Source of the DNA: Sphaerisporangium sp040649355
GTDB taxonomy: Bacteria > Actinomycetota > Actinomycetes > Streptosporangiales > Streptosporangiaceae
Length of the DNA stretch: 64,000 nt
Direction: 5' to 3'
Assembly (NCBI RefSeq): GCF_043197795.1
Contig: NZ_JBICTU010000016.1
Span: 62,001-126,000, forward strand
Notes under the pieces: generated by a model
Told to the model about the DNA's origin: nothing
Database searches by the model: none
Seen by the model: only the letters and a program-made list of their open reading frames with translations
Shown: one piece after another, positions 1 to 8,101 of the stretch
Layout of the letters: every line of letters begins with the position of its first letter
How positions within the stretch are numbered: position 1 is the first letter of the stretch
Translations under genes and position numbers: made by a program

Positions 1-717
1 GACATCGGCGACATGGACGGGCCCGCCGAACAGCGGCTGGCCCGCCTGTCCGCCGCGCGTGCCGCGCTTCGCGAGGCACGTCCCGGTCACGACGATCTCG
101 TCATGGTCGCCCTCGACGACGCGGCGCGGCGCTATCCGATCCCGCTCCTGGCGTTCGAGGAGCTGATCGACGGGTGCGTCGCGGACGTGCGCGGTGCGAC
201 GTACGAGAGCTTCGGCGACCTGCTGGACTACTGCCGGTGCGTCGCCGGATCGGTCGGGCGCCTTTCACTCGGCGTCTTCGGAGCCCAGGAACCTAGGACC
301 GCGGCGCCGCTGGCCGACGCCCTGGGAGTGGCGCTACAGATCACGAACATCCTTCGCGACGTGCGCGAGGACCGGCTGGCCGGACGCGTCTACCTGCCGT
401 CGGAGGACCTGGAACGGTTCGGATGCACATTGGACGTCGACTCCCGCGGCAGGTTCACCGATCCACCGCACCGTCTCGTCAGGCTCGTCCGGTTCGAGGC
501 CGACCGGGCGCGCGACTGGTACGAGCGGGGGGCAGAGCTGCTGCCCATGCTCGACCGGCGCAGCGCGGCGTGCACCGCGGCGATGGCCGGCATCTACCGG
601 TCCCTGCTCGACCGCGTCGCCGCCCATCCCATCCAGGCGCTCAGCGTCAGATCGTCGCTGCCCGCGTGGGAGAAGGCCATGGTGGCGGCGCGCGCGCTGG
701 TGGGAGCCGGCAACTGA
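1..717 (+). CDS. hpnD: Presqualene diphosphate synthase HpnD (5' partial)
   Basis: Squalene/phytoene synthase family enzyme that condenses two farnesyl diphosphates to presqualene diphosphate, the first committed step to squalene in hopanoid producers. The reading frame is open from base 1 (D-I-G-D-M-D-G), so the N-terminal part, including the first Asp-rich motif, lies outside the window; family members are about 280-300 residues. The second Asp-rich block (ILRDVREDRLAGRVYLP, around residues 117-133 of the visible part) matches the HpnD type. hpnC is usually adjacent and is probably just upstream (inference). The stop at 715-717 overlaps the proposed start of hpnE. Confidence 0.9.
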   Translation, partial: DIGDMDGPAEQRLARLSAARAALREARPGHDDLVMVALDDAARRYPIPLLAFEELIDGCVADVRGATYESFGDLLDYCRCVAGSVGRLSLGVFGAQEPRTAAPLADALGVALQITNILRDVREDRLAGRVYLPSEDLERFGCTLDVDSRGRFTDPPHRLVRLVRFEADRARDWYERGAELLPMLDRRSAACTAAMAGIYRSLLDRVAAHPIQALSVRSSLPAWEKAMVAARALVGAGN

Positions 718-2096
718 GCGGCTCCCCGGCGGCGCCGGTCGCGATCGTGGGCGGCGGGCTCGCGGGCATCGCCGCCGCCGTCGCCCTTGGAGAGGCCGGG
801 TACGCCACGACGCTGTACGAGGCTCGCCCCCGGCTGGGCGGCGCGACCTACTCGTTCGAGCGCGACGGGCTGGTCGTGGACAACGGCCAGCATGTCTTCC
901 TGCGATGCTGCACGGCTTACCGGGGTCTGCTCGACAGGATCGGCGGCGCCGGACGGGTGTGCCTCCAGGACCGGTTCGACCTGCGGGTCCTCACCCCGGC
1001 GGGACGGTCGGGGCGTCTGCGCCGGTCCGCGTTGCCCGGGCCGTTCCACCTGATGCCCGCTCTCGCGACCTACTCCCTGCTTCGACCGGCCGATCGGCTA
1101 CGCGCGGTCCGCGGCTCCCTCGCGCTGGCCAGGCTGGACCCCGGCGACCCCGAGCTCGACCGGACCGATCTCGGGAGCTGGCTGGCCGCACACGGGCAAC
1201 GTGACTCCGCCCGGCGGGCCCTGTGGGAGCTGTTCGCGGTGGCGGCCCTCAACGTCGGCGTCGACGAGGCGGCCCTCGGACCGGCGGTGAAGGTGTTCAG
1301 AACCGCCCTGCTCGGCCGGGCCGACGCCGGCGACATCGGCATTCCCGCCATGCCTCTGGGCGACCTGCACGGGACCGCCGCCCAGGCCGCCATCCGGCGA
1401 TGTGGCGGTGAGGTGCGTTTGTCGGCGAAGGTCACCGCCATCGAGCCGGGCCCGGCGGTCGTCGTGGACGGCATCCGGATCGCGGCCTCCGCCGTCATCC
1501 TGGCGACACCCCACGAGCGGGCCGCCAGGCTCGTCCCCCGGGACGCCGCGCCCGACCGGGACCGCTGGAGCGGCCTGGATGCGAGCCCGATCGTCAACGT
1601 GCACGCCGTGTACGACCGGCCGGTCACCGATGTGCCGTTCGCGGCCGTCGTGGACTCGCCCGTGCAGTGGGTCTTCGACAAGACCGCCGTCGCGGGGCTG
1701 GGCCGGGGCCAGTACCTCGCCGTCTCGGTGTCGGCGGCGGGCCGATGGATCGACATGCCGGTCGAGAAGATCCGGGCCGAGTTCGTCCCCGAACTCCGGC
1801 GGCTGTTTCCCTCCCGGGCACGGCTCACCGACTTCTTCGTCACCAGGGAGCGTCGCGCCACCTTCCGCCAGGGCCCCGGAAGCGGCGCGCTTCGCCCCGC
1901 GGCGGCCACCCGGTGGCCCTGCCTGTACCTCGCCGGCGCGTGGACCGACACGGGCTGGCCCGACACCATGGAGGGAGCCGTGCGCAGCGGACTCCACGCG
2001 GCCCGCCTGGCCGGGCGGCACCTGCGGCAGGAGGCCGCGCGGACGACCGAGCCGGCGCCGGCCGCGCCGGAGGCCATGCCGGGACGGCTGACATGA
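714..2096 (+). CDS. hpnE: Hydroxysqualene dehydroxylase HpnE (FAD-dependent)
   Basis: Squalene-associated FAD-dependent desaturase-type enzyme that reduces hydroxysqualene to squalene in the HpnCDE route. A Rossmann dinucleotide motif (VAIVGGGLAGIAAAVALGEAG) begins about six residues in, followed by E-A-R-P-R-L-G-G-A, and the C terminus has the family's LYLAGAWTDTGWPDTMEGAV flavin-binding block. No ATG or GTG gives a family-like N terminus. GGGAG at 702-706 sits seven bases before CTG 714, which overlaps the hpnD stop as CTGA, so a CTG start is proposed (460 residues). GTG 666 is the conventional alternative but lacks a Shine-Dalgarno site. The stop overlaps the shc ATG. Confidence 0.88.
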   Translation: MSGSPAAPVAIVGGGLAGIAAAVALGEAGYATTLYEARPRLGGATYSFERDGLVVDNGQHVFLRCCTAYRGLLDRIGGAGRVCLQDRFDLRVLTPAGRSGRLRRSALPGPFHLMPALATYSLLRPADRLRAVRGSLALARLDPGDPELDRTDLGSWLAAHGQRDSARRALWELFAVAALNVGVDEAALGPAVKVFRTALLGRADAGDIGIPAMPLGDLHGTAAQAAIRRCGGEVRLSAKVTAIEPGPAVVVDGIRIAASAVILATPHERAARLVPRDAAPDRDRWSGLDASPIVNVHAVYDRPVTDVPFAAVVDSPVQWVFDKTAVAGLGRGQYLAVSVSAAGRWIDMPVEKIRAEFVPELRRLFPSRARLTDFFVTRERRATFRQGPGSGALRPAAATRWPCLYLAGAWTDTGWPDTMEGAVRSGLHAARLAGRHLRQEAARTTEPAPAAPEAMPGRLT

Positions 2097-3994
2097 CCAC
2101 GCTCGACGCCTCCAGGCCCAAGACGGCGTCCGGCGCCGATCTGGCCCTCGGCGCGGCGTGTGACCACCTGATCGGCCTGCGCTCTCCGCAGGGATGGTGG
2201 AAGGGAGAACTGCAGACGAACGTGACGATGGACGCCGAGGACCTGCTCCTGCGCGAGTTCCTCGGCATCCGGGGCCGGCAGGACACCGCCGAGGCGGCCC
2301 GCTGGATCCGATCCGAGCAACGCGCGGACGGGACCTGGGCCAACTTCCACGGCGGCCCACCGGACCTGTCCACCACCGTCGAGGCCTATGCCGCGCTGCG
2401 GCTCGCCGGCGACCCGGCCGATGCCCCGCACATGCGCGCCGCCGCCGCGTTCGTCCGGCAGGCCGGCGGCCTTGAGGCGGCACGGGTGTTCACCCGGATC
2501 TGGCTGGCCATGTTCGGTCAGTGGCCGTGGGAGGAACTGCCCGTCCTTCCCCCGGAGATGATGTTCCTGCCGTCGTGGTTCCCGCTCAACGTCTACGACT
2601 GGGCCTGCTGGGCGCGCCAGACGATCGTCCCGCTCACCGTGGTCAGCGCCCACCGGCCCGTGCGCCCGCTCCCGTTCGACCTCGCCGAGTTGCGCACCGG
2701 ACGCACCGTACGGCCGCGTGCGGGCCTGGGGTGGGACGGGACGTTCCGCGCCCTGGACCGGCTACTGCACCGCTACGAGCGCGACCCGGTGAAAGGCCCG
2801 CGAGACGCGGCGCTCAGGCGCGCCGCCGAGTGGATCGTGGCGCGGCAGGAGGCCGACGGCTCCTGGGGCGGCATCCAGCCGCCCTGGGTCTACTCCCTGA
2901 TAGCGCTCAACCTGTCCGGGTACCACATCGACCATCCCGTCATGCGCAGGGGAATCCAGGGGCTGGACCGGTTCACGATCCGGGACGACAGAGGCCGCAG
3001 GCTGGAGGCCTGCCAGTCACCGGTGTGGGACACCGCGCTGGCGGTCAACGCGCTTCTCGACGCGGGCATCGCCCCCGATCACCCGGCCGTCGCCGAGGCC
3101 GCCGACTGGCTGCTCGGCCAGGAGGTCAGGGGGCCGGGCGACTGGGCCGTGCGGCGGCCCTCGCCGCCGCCGGGTGGCTGGGCGTTCGAGTTCGACAACG
3201 ACGGGTACCCCGACACCGACGACACGGCCGAGGTGATCCTCGCGCTTCGCCGGACGCACCGCCCCGGCGCGCGGCCGGCGATCGACCGCGCTGTTCGCTG
3301 GATGACCGCGATGGCCTCGCGCGACGGCGGTTTCGCCGCCTTCGACGCCGACAACACCCGCGCACTGTGCGCCAAGCTGCCGTTCTGCGACTTCGGCGCG
3401 GTCATCGACCCGCCGTCGGCCGACGTCACCGCCCATGTCGTCGAGGCGCTCGCCCACGAACGACCGGCCGGATCGAAGACTCTGCGGCGCGCCGTCGTCT
3501 GGCTGCTCAAGGCGCAGGAGGCCGACGGCTCCTGGTTCGGCCGCTGGGGCGCCAACCATGTCTACGGCACAGGGGCGGTGGTTCCCGCCCTGGTCGCGGC
3601 CGGTGTACGACCGGAGGCGGCCTGCGTACGGCGGGCCGTCGCCTGGCTGCGCGATCACCAGAACGACGACGGCGGCTGGGGCGAGGACCTGCGTTCCTAC
3701 ACCGACCCCGCCTGGATCGGACGCGGGGAGTCCACGCCGTCGCAAACCGCATGGGCACTGCTGGCCCTGCTCGCGGCCGGCGACCGTTCGGCCGCCGTGG
3801 ACAGGGGCGTCGGGTGGCTGGTGGAGCACCAGCGCCCGGATGGCACCTGGGACGAGCCCTATTACACCGGAACCGGATTTCCCGGCGACTTCTACATCAA
3901 CTACCACCTCTATCGCCTCGTCTTCCCGATCAGCGCCCTCGGCCGGTACGTGCGTGCCGGCGGCGCGGTCGGGACATCGCAGGTGCCGTCGTGA
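2093..3994 (+). CDS. shc: Squalene-hopene cyclase
   Basis: Converts squalene to hopene/hopanol in one cationic cyclisation; a monotopic membrane enzyme. At 633 residues it has normal length. The catalytic DxDDTA motif is present as D374-T-D-D377-T-A. Several QW repeats are visible (QEADGSW twice, DHQNDDGGWGED, HQRPDGTWDE), as is the N-terminal MDAEDLLLREFLG block. The ATG at 2093 overlaps the hpnE stop (ATGA), and the stop overlaps the hpnG GTG (GTGA), so the operon is translationally coupled. The product feeds HpnH directly. Confidence 0.97.
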   Translation: MTTLDASRPKTASGADLALGAACDHLIGLRSPQGWWKGELQTNVTMDAEDLLLREFLGIRGRQDTAEAARWIRSEQRADGTWANFHGGPPDLSTTVEAYAALRLAGDPADAPHMRAAAAFVRQAGGLEAARVFTRIWLAMFGQWPWEELPVLPPEMMFLPSWFPLNVYDWACWARQTIVPLTVVSAHRPVRPLPFDLAELRTGRTVRPRAGLGWDGTFRALDRLLHRYERDPVKGPRDAALRRAAEWIVARQEADGSWGGIQPPWVYSLIALNLSGYHIDHPVMRRGIQGLDRFTIRDDRGRRLEACQSPVWDTALAVNALLDAGIAPDHPAVAEAADWLLGQEVRGPGDWAVRRPSPPPGGWAFEFDNDGYPDTDDTAEVILALRRTHRPGARPAIDRAVRWMTAMASRDGGFAAFDADNTRALCAKLPFCDFGAVIDPPSADVTAHVVEALAHERPAGSKTLRRAVVWLLKAQEADGSWFGRWGANHVYGTGAVVPALVAAGVRPEAACVRRAVAWLRDHQNDDGGWGEDLRSYTDPAWIGRGESTPSQTAWALLALLAAGDRSAAVDRGVGWLVEHQRPDGTWDEPYYTGTGFPGDFYINYHLYRLVFPISALGRYVRAGGAVGTSQVPS

Positions 3995-4617
3995 CCGGCC
4001 TGCTGATCTGCACCGCGCTGGGAATCGAGGCGCGGGCCGTCCGGCGCGGCCTCGCCGCGTCCAAGGGGGTCCAGGTGATCCGTACCGGCCCCGGGGTGCG
4101 CCTGGCCGCCCGCGCGGCGGCCGATCTGCCGGGGTACGGCGTCCTGGCCGTGGTGGGATTCGGAGGCGCGATCGACCCGAGTCTGCGCCCGGGGGACGTG
4201 CTGGTGGCGAGCGAGGTGCGCTTCGGGGACCGCGTGTTCGCCTGCGCGTCGGCGCCGCCACTGGCCGAGGAACTGGCGCGCGCCGGCCTGCCCGCTCGAA
4301 CCGGGCGGCTGCTGACCTGCGACCACGTGGTCGCCGGGGCCGAGCGCGCCCACCTCGCCGCCGGTGGGGCGCATGCGGTGGACATGGAGACCGGGCCGCT
4401 GGCGGCCGCCTGTGCCGGTCGCCCGCTGGCGGCGGTGCGCGTCATCGTCGACACTCCCGGCGCGCCGCTGCTGAGCCTGGCCACCCTACGTGGCGGTGCT
4501 CTGGCCCATCGCGCGCTGCGACGCATCGGCCCGGTCCTCACGCGCTGGGCCGCAGGCATAGATCCCCGGATGGTGCGGGAGATCCGGTTCTCGGACGGGA
4601 AGGAAGTGCGGTCATGA
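3991..4617 (+). CDS. hpnG: Adenosylhopane nucleosidase/phosphorylase HpnG
   Basis: Nucleoside phosphorylase/MTA-SAH nucleosidase-like enzyme that removes adenine from adenosylhopane to give the (phospho)ribosylhopane precursor of bacteriohopanetetrol. It has 208 residues, short like other HpnG proteins. Seen motifs are the N-terminal LLICTALGIEARAVRRGL, the glycine-rich VLAVVGFGGAIDP, and DMETGPLAAAC, which matches the family's DME(A/T) ribose-binding motif. It starts with GTG inside the shc stop (GTGA) and ends in an ATGA overlap with hpnH. The reaction is known for the family; the substrate is inferred from the operon. Confidence 0.85.
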   Translation: MTGLLICTALGIEARAVRRGLAASKGVQVIRTGPGVRLAARAAADLPGYGVLAVVGFGGAIDPSLRPGDVLVASEVRFGDRVFACASAPPLAEELARAGLPARTGRLLTCDHVVAGAERAHLAAGGAHAVDMETGPLAAACAGRPLAAVRVIVDTPGAPLLSLATLRGGALAHRALRRIGPVLTRWAAGIDPRMVREIRFSDGKEVRS

Positions 4618-5618
4618 CGATTCCGGTTCGCCAGAGCCTGCGCGTCGGCGGCTACGTCCTCTACCAGAGGCTACGGCGACGGGCGAAGTTCCCACTGCTG
4701 GTCGAGCTCGAACCGCTGTTCGCCTGCAACCTCAAGTGCGCCGGCTGCGGCAAGATCCAGCACCCCGCCGACGTCCTGAGGCAGCGCATGCCCGTGGACC
4801 AGGCCGTGGCCGCCATCGAGGAGAGCGGCGCCCCCATGGTGTCGATCGCGGGCGGCGAGCCACTCATGCACCCGCAGATCGCGGAGATCGTCCGGGAGCT
4901 CGTCGCCCGCAGGAAGTACGTCTACCTCTGCACCAACGCCTTGCTGATCCCCAAGAAGATCGACGAATTCACGCCGTCACGGTACTTCGCGTGGACGGTG
5001 CACATCGACGGGTTGCGCGAGCGCCATGACGCGTCCGTCTGCAAGGAAGGCGTGTTCGACGAGGCGGTCGCCGCCGTACGCGAATGCCGGCGGCGTGGCT
5101 TCCGCGTCACCACCAACACCACCTTCTTCAGCACCGACAGCCCGCAGACGGTCATCGACGTGCTCAACTACCTCAACGACGACCTGGCCGTGGACCAGAT
5201 GATGATCTCTCCCGCGTATGCCTACGAGAAGGCCCCGGATCAGGAGCATTTCCTCGGGGTGCGAGAGATACGCGAGTTGTTCCGCCAGGCCTTCGCCGGT
5301 GGGAACCGCCGCAGGTGGCGGTTCAACCACTCGCCCCTCTTCCTCGACTTCCTCGAAGGACGAACCGACTTCCCGTGCACGGCCTGGGCGATCCCGTCGT
5401 ACTCGATGTTCGGATGGCAACGGCCGTGCTACCTGATGGCCGACGGATACGCCCGGACGTACAAGGAACTGGTCGAGGAGACCCAGTGGGACTCCTATGG
5501 TCGCGGGCGCGATCCACGGTGCGCCAACTGCATGGCGCACTGCGGATACGAGCCCACCGCCATCTTCGCCACTCTCGGCTCCCTCAAACAGTCCTTACGA
5601 GCGATACGCGACGGCTGA
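4614..5618 (+). CDS. hpnH: Adenosyl-hopene transferase HpnH (radical SAM)
   Basis: Radical SAM enzyme that joins the 5'-deoxyadenosyl group to hopene to form adenosylhopane, the first step of the extended hopanoid side chain. The CxxxCxxC cluster motif is C38-N-L-K-C42-A-G-C45. The SAM-binding GGEP block (SIAGGEPLMHP) follows, and a C-terminal cysteine cluster (CANCMAHC) is typical of HpnH. It has 334 residues, the usual size. Purine-rich GGGAAGGAAG lies before the ATG, which overlaps the hpnG stop. It is the last gene of the operon and converges on the SDR gene 24 bp away. Confidence 0.95.
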   Translation: MTIPVRQSLRVGGYVLYQRLRRRAKFPLLVELEPLFACNLKCAGCGKIQHPADVLRQRMPVDQAVAAIEESGAPMVSIAGGEPLMHPQIAEIVRELVARRKYVYLCTNALLIPKKIDEFTPSRYFAWTVHIDGLRERHDASVCKEGVFDEAVAAVRECRRRGFRVTTNTTFFSTDSPQTVIDVLNYLNDDLAVDQMMISPAYAYEKAPDQEHFLGVREIRELFRQAFAGGNRRRWRFNHSPLFLDFLEGRTDFPCTAWAIPSYSMFGWQRPCYLMADGYARTYKELVEETQWDSYGRGRDPRCANCMAHCGYEPTAIFATLGSLKQSLRAIRDG

Positions 5619-5628
5619 CCCTCGCCGA

Positions 5629-5643
5629 AGGCGGCAGCCGCCT
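5629..5643. terminator. Short GC hairpin between convergent hpnH and SDR genes
   Basis: Inverted repeat AGGCGG/CCGCCT with a three-base loop fills most of the 24-bp gap between the two stop codons and touches the SDR stop. There is no T-run. It could help end both convergent transcripts, but the stem is short. Confidence 0.35.
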
Positions 5644-6380
5644 CATCCGAAACGCCGGACGAGGCGGCGGAAGGGCCCCGGCGCGGCACCCCGCAGCCGG
5701 GCCGGCACGCGCAGCCACCCCGGCACGTACGACTCGGCCCGCTCGTGCCGGATCGCGGCGACGATCGCGCGCGCCACTCGCTCCGGTGGGATGGGCGAGG
5801 GCCGGCGACGATCGTAGGGGGCGCCGCGCCGATCGAAGAAGGGCGTGTCCACCACACCCGGCAGCACCACCGACACGCCGATCCCGGGAGAGCCACGGAG
5901 CTCGTGGCGTAGCGCCTCGGCGAAGACGACAAGCCCCGCCTTGGTCGCCGAGTACACCGCCTCGTGCGACACCCCGACCATGCCGGCGATCGAGGCCACG
6001 AAGACGATGTGTCCCCGGCCCGACTCGACCATGCCGGGAACGAGCAGACGCGTGAGCCGGATCGGGGCCGTCAGATTGACTCCCACCAGCCGGTCGAGCG
6101 CGTCATGCGGCATCCGCGCGAACGGCCCGGCCCAGCCGACCCCGGCGTTGTTGATCAGTACATCCACGGGTCCCGCACGCTCGGCGAGCAGGTGGGCATC
6201 CGTCACCAGGTCGCATGCGACGGCGACTCCGCCGGTCTCGGCGGCGACACGCTCCAAGCGCGTCCGGTCACGTCCCGTCAGAACCAGCCGCGCACCGGTT
6301 CTGGCCACGGTCCGCGCGGTCGCCGCGCCCACTCCCGAAGAAGCACCCGTGATCAACACGGTCGCGCCGGAAAGTCTCAT
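5643..6380 (-). CDS. Short-chain dehydrogenase/reductase
   Basis: Classical SDR oxidoreductase of 245 residues, substrate unknown. The N terminus carries the TGxxxGxG cofactor motif (VLITGASSGVGAATA, residues 7-21), an NNAG motif follows, and the catalytic YSATK gives YxxxK. After the TGASSGVG loop the Arg-rich stretch LTGRDRTRLERV suggests NADP(H) preference (inference). ATG 6380 is chosen because it puts the motif at the normal distance from the N terminus; longer in-frame starts add a non-conserved Arg-rich leader. It converges on the hopanoid operon, so involvement in hopanoid synthesis is not implied. Confidence 0.88.
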   Translation of the reverse strand: MRLSGATVLITGASSGVGAATARTVARTGARLVLTGRDRTRLERVAAETGGVAVACDLVTDAHLLAERAGPVDVLINNAGVGWAGPFARMPHDALDRLVGVNLTAPIRLTRLLVPGMVESGRGHIVFVASIAGMVGVSHEAVYSATKAGLVVFAEALRHELRGSPGIGVSVVLPGVVDTPFFDRRGAPYDRRRPSPIPPERVARAIVAAIRHERAESYVPGWLRVPARLRGAAPGPFRRLVRRFG

Positions 6381-6580
6381 GAGGTTCCGAACCCCTTGAC
6401 GTACGACCACTCTCTGCTTCCGAGGAAGACACCGGCCCCCACGGCAGCGGCGCTCACCCCGCACTCCCTCTGCCGGAAACAGCGCTCTTCATAGTCGGCT
6501 TACTTTCCACCTCCGTCGGTTCTCATGCCCAGGCCACATATCCCGCCCCGCGCCCACCCTCCCGCCATCAGGGCGGCGGT

Positions 6581-6617
6581 CCTGTGGCGCGGCGGCCATG
6601 GGCCGTCGCGCCACAGG
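6581..6617 (-). terminator. Strong hairpin terminator downstream of the xylanase gene
   Basis: CCTGTGGCGCGGCGGCC (6581-6597) pairs with GGCCGTCGCGCCACAGG (6601-6617): 17 pairs with one wobble and a three-base loop, 25 bases past the xylanase stop on the minus strand. It lacks a clear T-run, as is common in actinomycetes. Confidence 0.75.
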
Positions 6618-6641
6618 TGCGGTGTTCCGGGTGTCCGGAGG

Positions 6642-7622
6642 TCAGCTCGCGCTGCAGGAGACCGTCGGCCAGGTCGAGTTGCCGTTCGTCTGGATCGTCA
6701 CACCCCAGTTGTTGCCGTTGCCGTTGGGCTTGGCGGTCAGCACCTGGGCGCTGGGGTAGCTGGCGCTGATGTTCCAGGTAGCGATGATCTTCGCTGGGGA
6801 CGGCACGTTCATCGTCACGGTCCAGTTGCTTCCGCCGGAGACCGAGACGTTGAGGTTGTACCGGTCGCTCCACTGCTGGCCGGCGGACAGCGACGCGGTG
6901 CAGCCACCACCACCGCCTCCGCCGCCACCACCGGAGGTGGATCCGTCCACGGTTATATTCGAATTCCCGCTGCTTTGATATCCCTCTGTGGCGAGGATCA
7001 TGTAATCGTGGCTGCCCAGACTCATTCCATTACGGGCCCACGCGTCAAAGTGGTTGCCAGAGGTTATCGTGCCGCCGGTCTTCTTCGACTGCCGGACGCT
7101 CCAGTACTGATTGAAGGTTCTCGTGCCTTCGATGGAGGGCGCGTTGACTCGCGTCGTCTGGTAGATGTCGTACGTGCCGCCATCGCTGGTGACCGTGCCC
7201 TTGTACGTCCCCGTGGGCCGGTAGGTGCCCCAGTTGTCGACGATGTAGTACTCCACGAGTGGGTTTCTGGTCCACCCATAGAGAGTCAGGTAGGCGTTGC
7301 CTGACGGGTTGAAGCTGCCCGAGTAGTTCACGGTCCTGCGTCCGCCGGTGCTCCAGCCCTTTCCGGCGACGAAATTCCCGGTGTTGCGCCACGAGGTGCT
7401 GTAATTGCCGCCGGATCCCAGTTCCATGGATACCGTGCCAGGGCTATCGGTCCAGAACGAGTAGAAATAGCCGTTGTTGGTGCCGGTCTGATTCGAGGTC
7501 ACGGCCGCGTCGGCGATGCCGGGCACCATCGTGATGGCCGCGGCCAGCGCCACGGCGCAGGCACGGGCGAAGAGCAGCCTGGTGCGTCCGCGGCCCTTCG
7601 GGCGGGCGGGGGCGTCGTTCAT
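6642..7622 (-). CDS. Secreted endo-1,4-beta-xylanase, GH11 with CBM2
   Basis: Hydrolyses internal beta-1,4 xylan linkages outside the cell. It has 326 residues. A signal peptide has a twin-Arg-like basic start, a hydrophobic core and an ADA cleavage site near residue 39. The GH11 jelly roll (about 42-226) has nucleophile E124 in PLVEYYIVDNWG and acid/base E213 in ILATEGYQSSGNS. A run of ten glycines (231-240) links to a family 2 carbohydrate-binding module (241-326) with its terminal Cys pair and conserved Trp residues (SNWTV, ATWNIS, NNWGV). Codon use is less GC-rich than in neighbours (an ATA codon occurs near the linker). A promoter and operator-like repeats lie upstream and a hairpin follows. 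Confidence 0.96.
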   Translation of the reverse strand: MNDAPARPKGRGRTRLLFARACAVALAAAITMVPGIADAAVTSNQTGTNNGYFYSFWTDSPGTVSMELGSGGNYSTSWRNTGNFVAGKGWSTGGRRTVNYSGSFNPSGNAYLTLYGWTRNPLVEYYIVDNWGTYRPTGTYKGTVTSDGGTYDIYQTTRVNAPSIEGTRTFNQYWSVRQSKKTGGTITSGNHFDAWARNGMSLGSHDYMILATEGYQSSGNSNITVDGSTSGGGGGGGGGGCTASLSAGQQWSDRYNLNVSVSGGSNWTVTMNVPSPAKIIATWNISASYPSAQVLTAKPNGNGNNWGVTIQTNGNSTWPTVSCSAS

Positions 7623-7831
7623 GTGCGTTGCTTCCTCCTCGTGAAGGCCGGCCGGGAGGCCGGGCAGCGTGAGACAACCCGGCGAGGGCTGTCGGTAGCA
7701 CAGGGTGACGACCGCCGCGCGTCGGCGTACAACGCGGCGGAGGGATGGCCGGTCGTCGTACGGTCGACGACCGGAGGACCAGGTCGCGGCGGGACCCGGA
7801 TCGACAGTGGTCGAGGTCTGTCGATGGCGAA

Positions 7832-7861
7832 ATTATGTGTCTGAGGTTGTCAAACTGTCAA
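7832..7861 (-). promoter_or_regulatory. Sigma-70-type promoter of the xylanase gene
   Basis: On the minus strand, TTGACA (7861-7856) and CATAAT (7837-7832) are separated by 18 bases. A second TTGACA (7853-7848) repeats the -35 sequence eight bases downstream. This predicts a start of transcription near 7825 and a leader of about 200 bases before the xylanase start at 7622. Confidence 0.65.
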
Positions 7862-7865
7862 TAAC

Positions 7866-7886
7866 TTTCGGAAACATATCGGAAAC
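7866..7886. promoter_or_regulatory. Operator-like TTTCGGAAA and CGGAAAC direct repeats
   Basis: CGGAAAC occurs at 7869-7875 and 7880-7886, 11 bp apart (one helical turn). The first copy is inside TTTC-G-GAAA (7866-7874). The block lies just upstream of the -35 box of the xylanase promoter, a position suited to a regulator. No regulator gene is adjacent. Confidence 0.45.
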
Positions 7887-7900
7887 CTGATCTTGATCAG
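7887..7900. promoter_or_regulatory. Inverted repeat CTGATC-TT-GATCAG
   Basis: Perfect 6-bp arms around two T residues directly abut the CGGAAAC repeats upstream of the xylanase promoter. TGATCAGA recurs at 7988-7995. Possible second regulator site; the function is unknown. Confidence 0.35.
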
Positions 7901-7956
7901 AACCCCCTTTCAGGGGCATTTATCCTGGTCAATTGATCTGCCTGGCTGATCGAGTT

Positions 7957-7980
7957 AGAGGCAGGCCGATGAAAGCCTCT
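7957..7980. promoter_or_regulatory. Stem-loop AGAGGC/GCCTCT
   Basis: Six-base perfect arms (7957-7962, 7975-7980) with a 12-base loop, between the GNAT gene end and the xylanase promoter. It could be a weak terminator for the GNAT transcript or an additional operator. Confidence 0.3.
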
Positions 7981-8009
7981 GTCGCATGATCAGATCCCAG
8001 CGATCGCCA

Positions 8010-8033
8010 CCGAAAGTTTCATTGAACTTTCGG
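8010..8033. promoter_or_regulatory. Inverted repeat CCGAAAGTT-N6-AACTTTCGG
   Basis: Perfect 9-bp arms flank a six-base centre. The left arm plus centre also reads as the small palindrome GAAA-G-TTTC (8012-8020). It is about 150 bp upstream of the xylanase -35 box and shares the GAAA/TTTC core with the repeats at 7866-7886. GAAA...TTTC-type elements are recalled as xylanase-gene operators in Streptomyces, so it is proposed as a substrate-responsive operator; this has not been checked. Confidence 0.5.
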
Positions 8034-8101
8034 CCTTCCGCGGGGTGCGAGGTGAGGCATGGGCGCCGGTCTCCCCCGCTGGACGTGAGCGGAACCGGCC
8101 T

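Larger units (their letters stand above)
7623..8101. other. Xylanase upstream region, AT-richer, dense in repeats
   Basis: No gene is supported here. The half nearest the xylanase is its probable leader of about 200 bases. The remainder (about 7830-8035) has many inverted and direct repeats, several centred on GATC or on GAAA/TTTC, listed separately. It also contains the downstream region of the minus-strand GNAT gene that ends at 8102. Confidence 0.6.

Noticed and set aside
1070..2653. Minus-strand open frames opposite hpnE and shc
   Set aside because: The sense strand encodes catalytic motifs of HpnE and squalene-hopene cyclase; the antisense frames have none.
5643..6380. SDR as part of the hopanoid pathway
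   Set aside because: It is convergent with the hpn operon, and no known hopanoid step needs an SDR of this kind here; treated as an unrelated neighbour.
6895..6950. Poly-Gly coding run as a sequencing artefact in the xylanase gene
   Set aside because: Glycine linkers between GH11 and CBM2 are common, the frame stays open and the CBM2 is intact, so no frameshift is implied.
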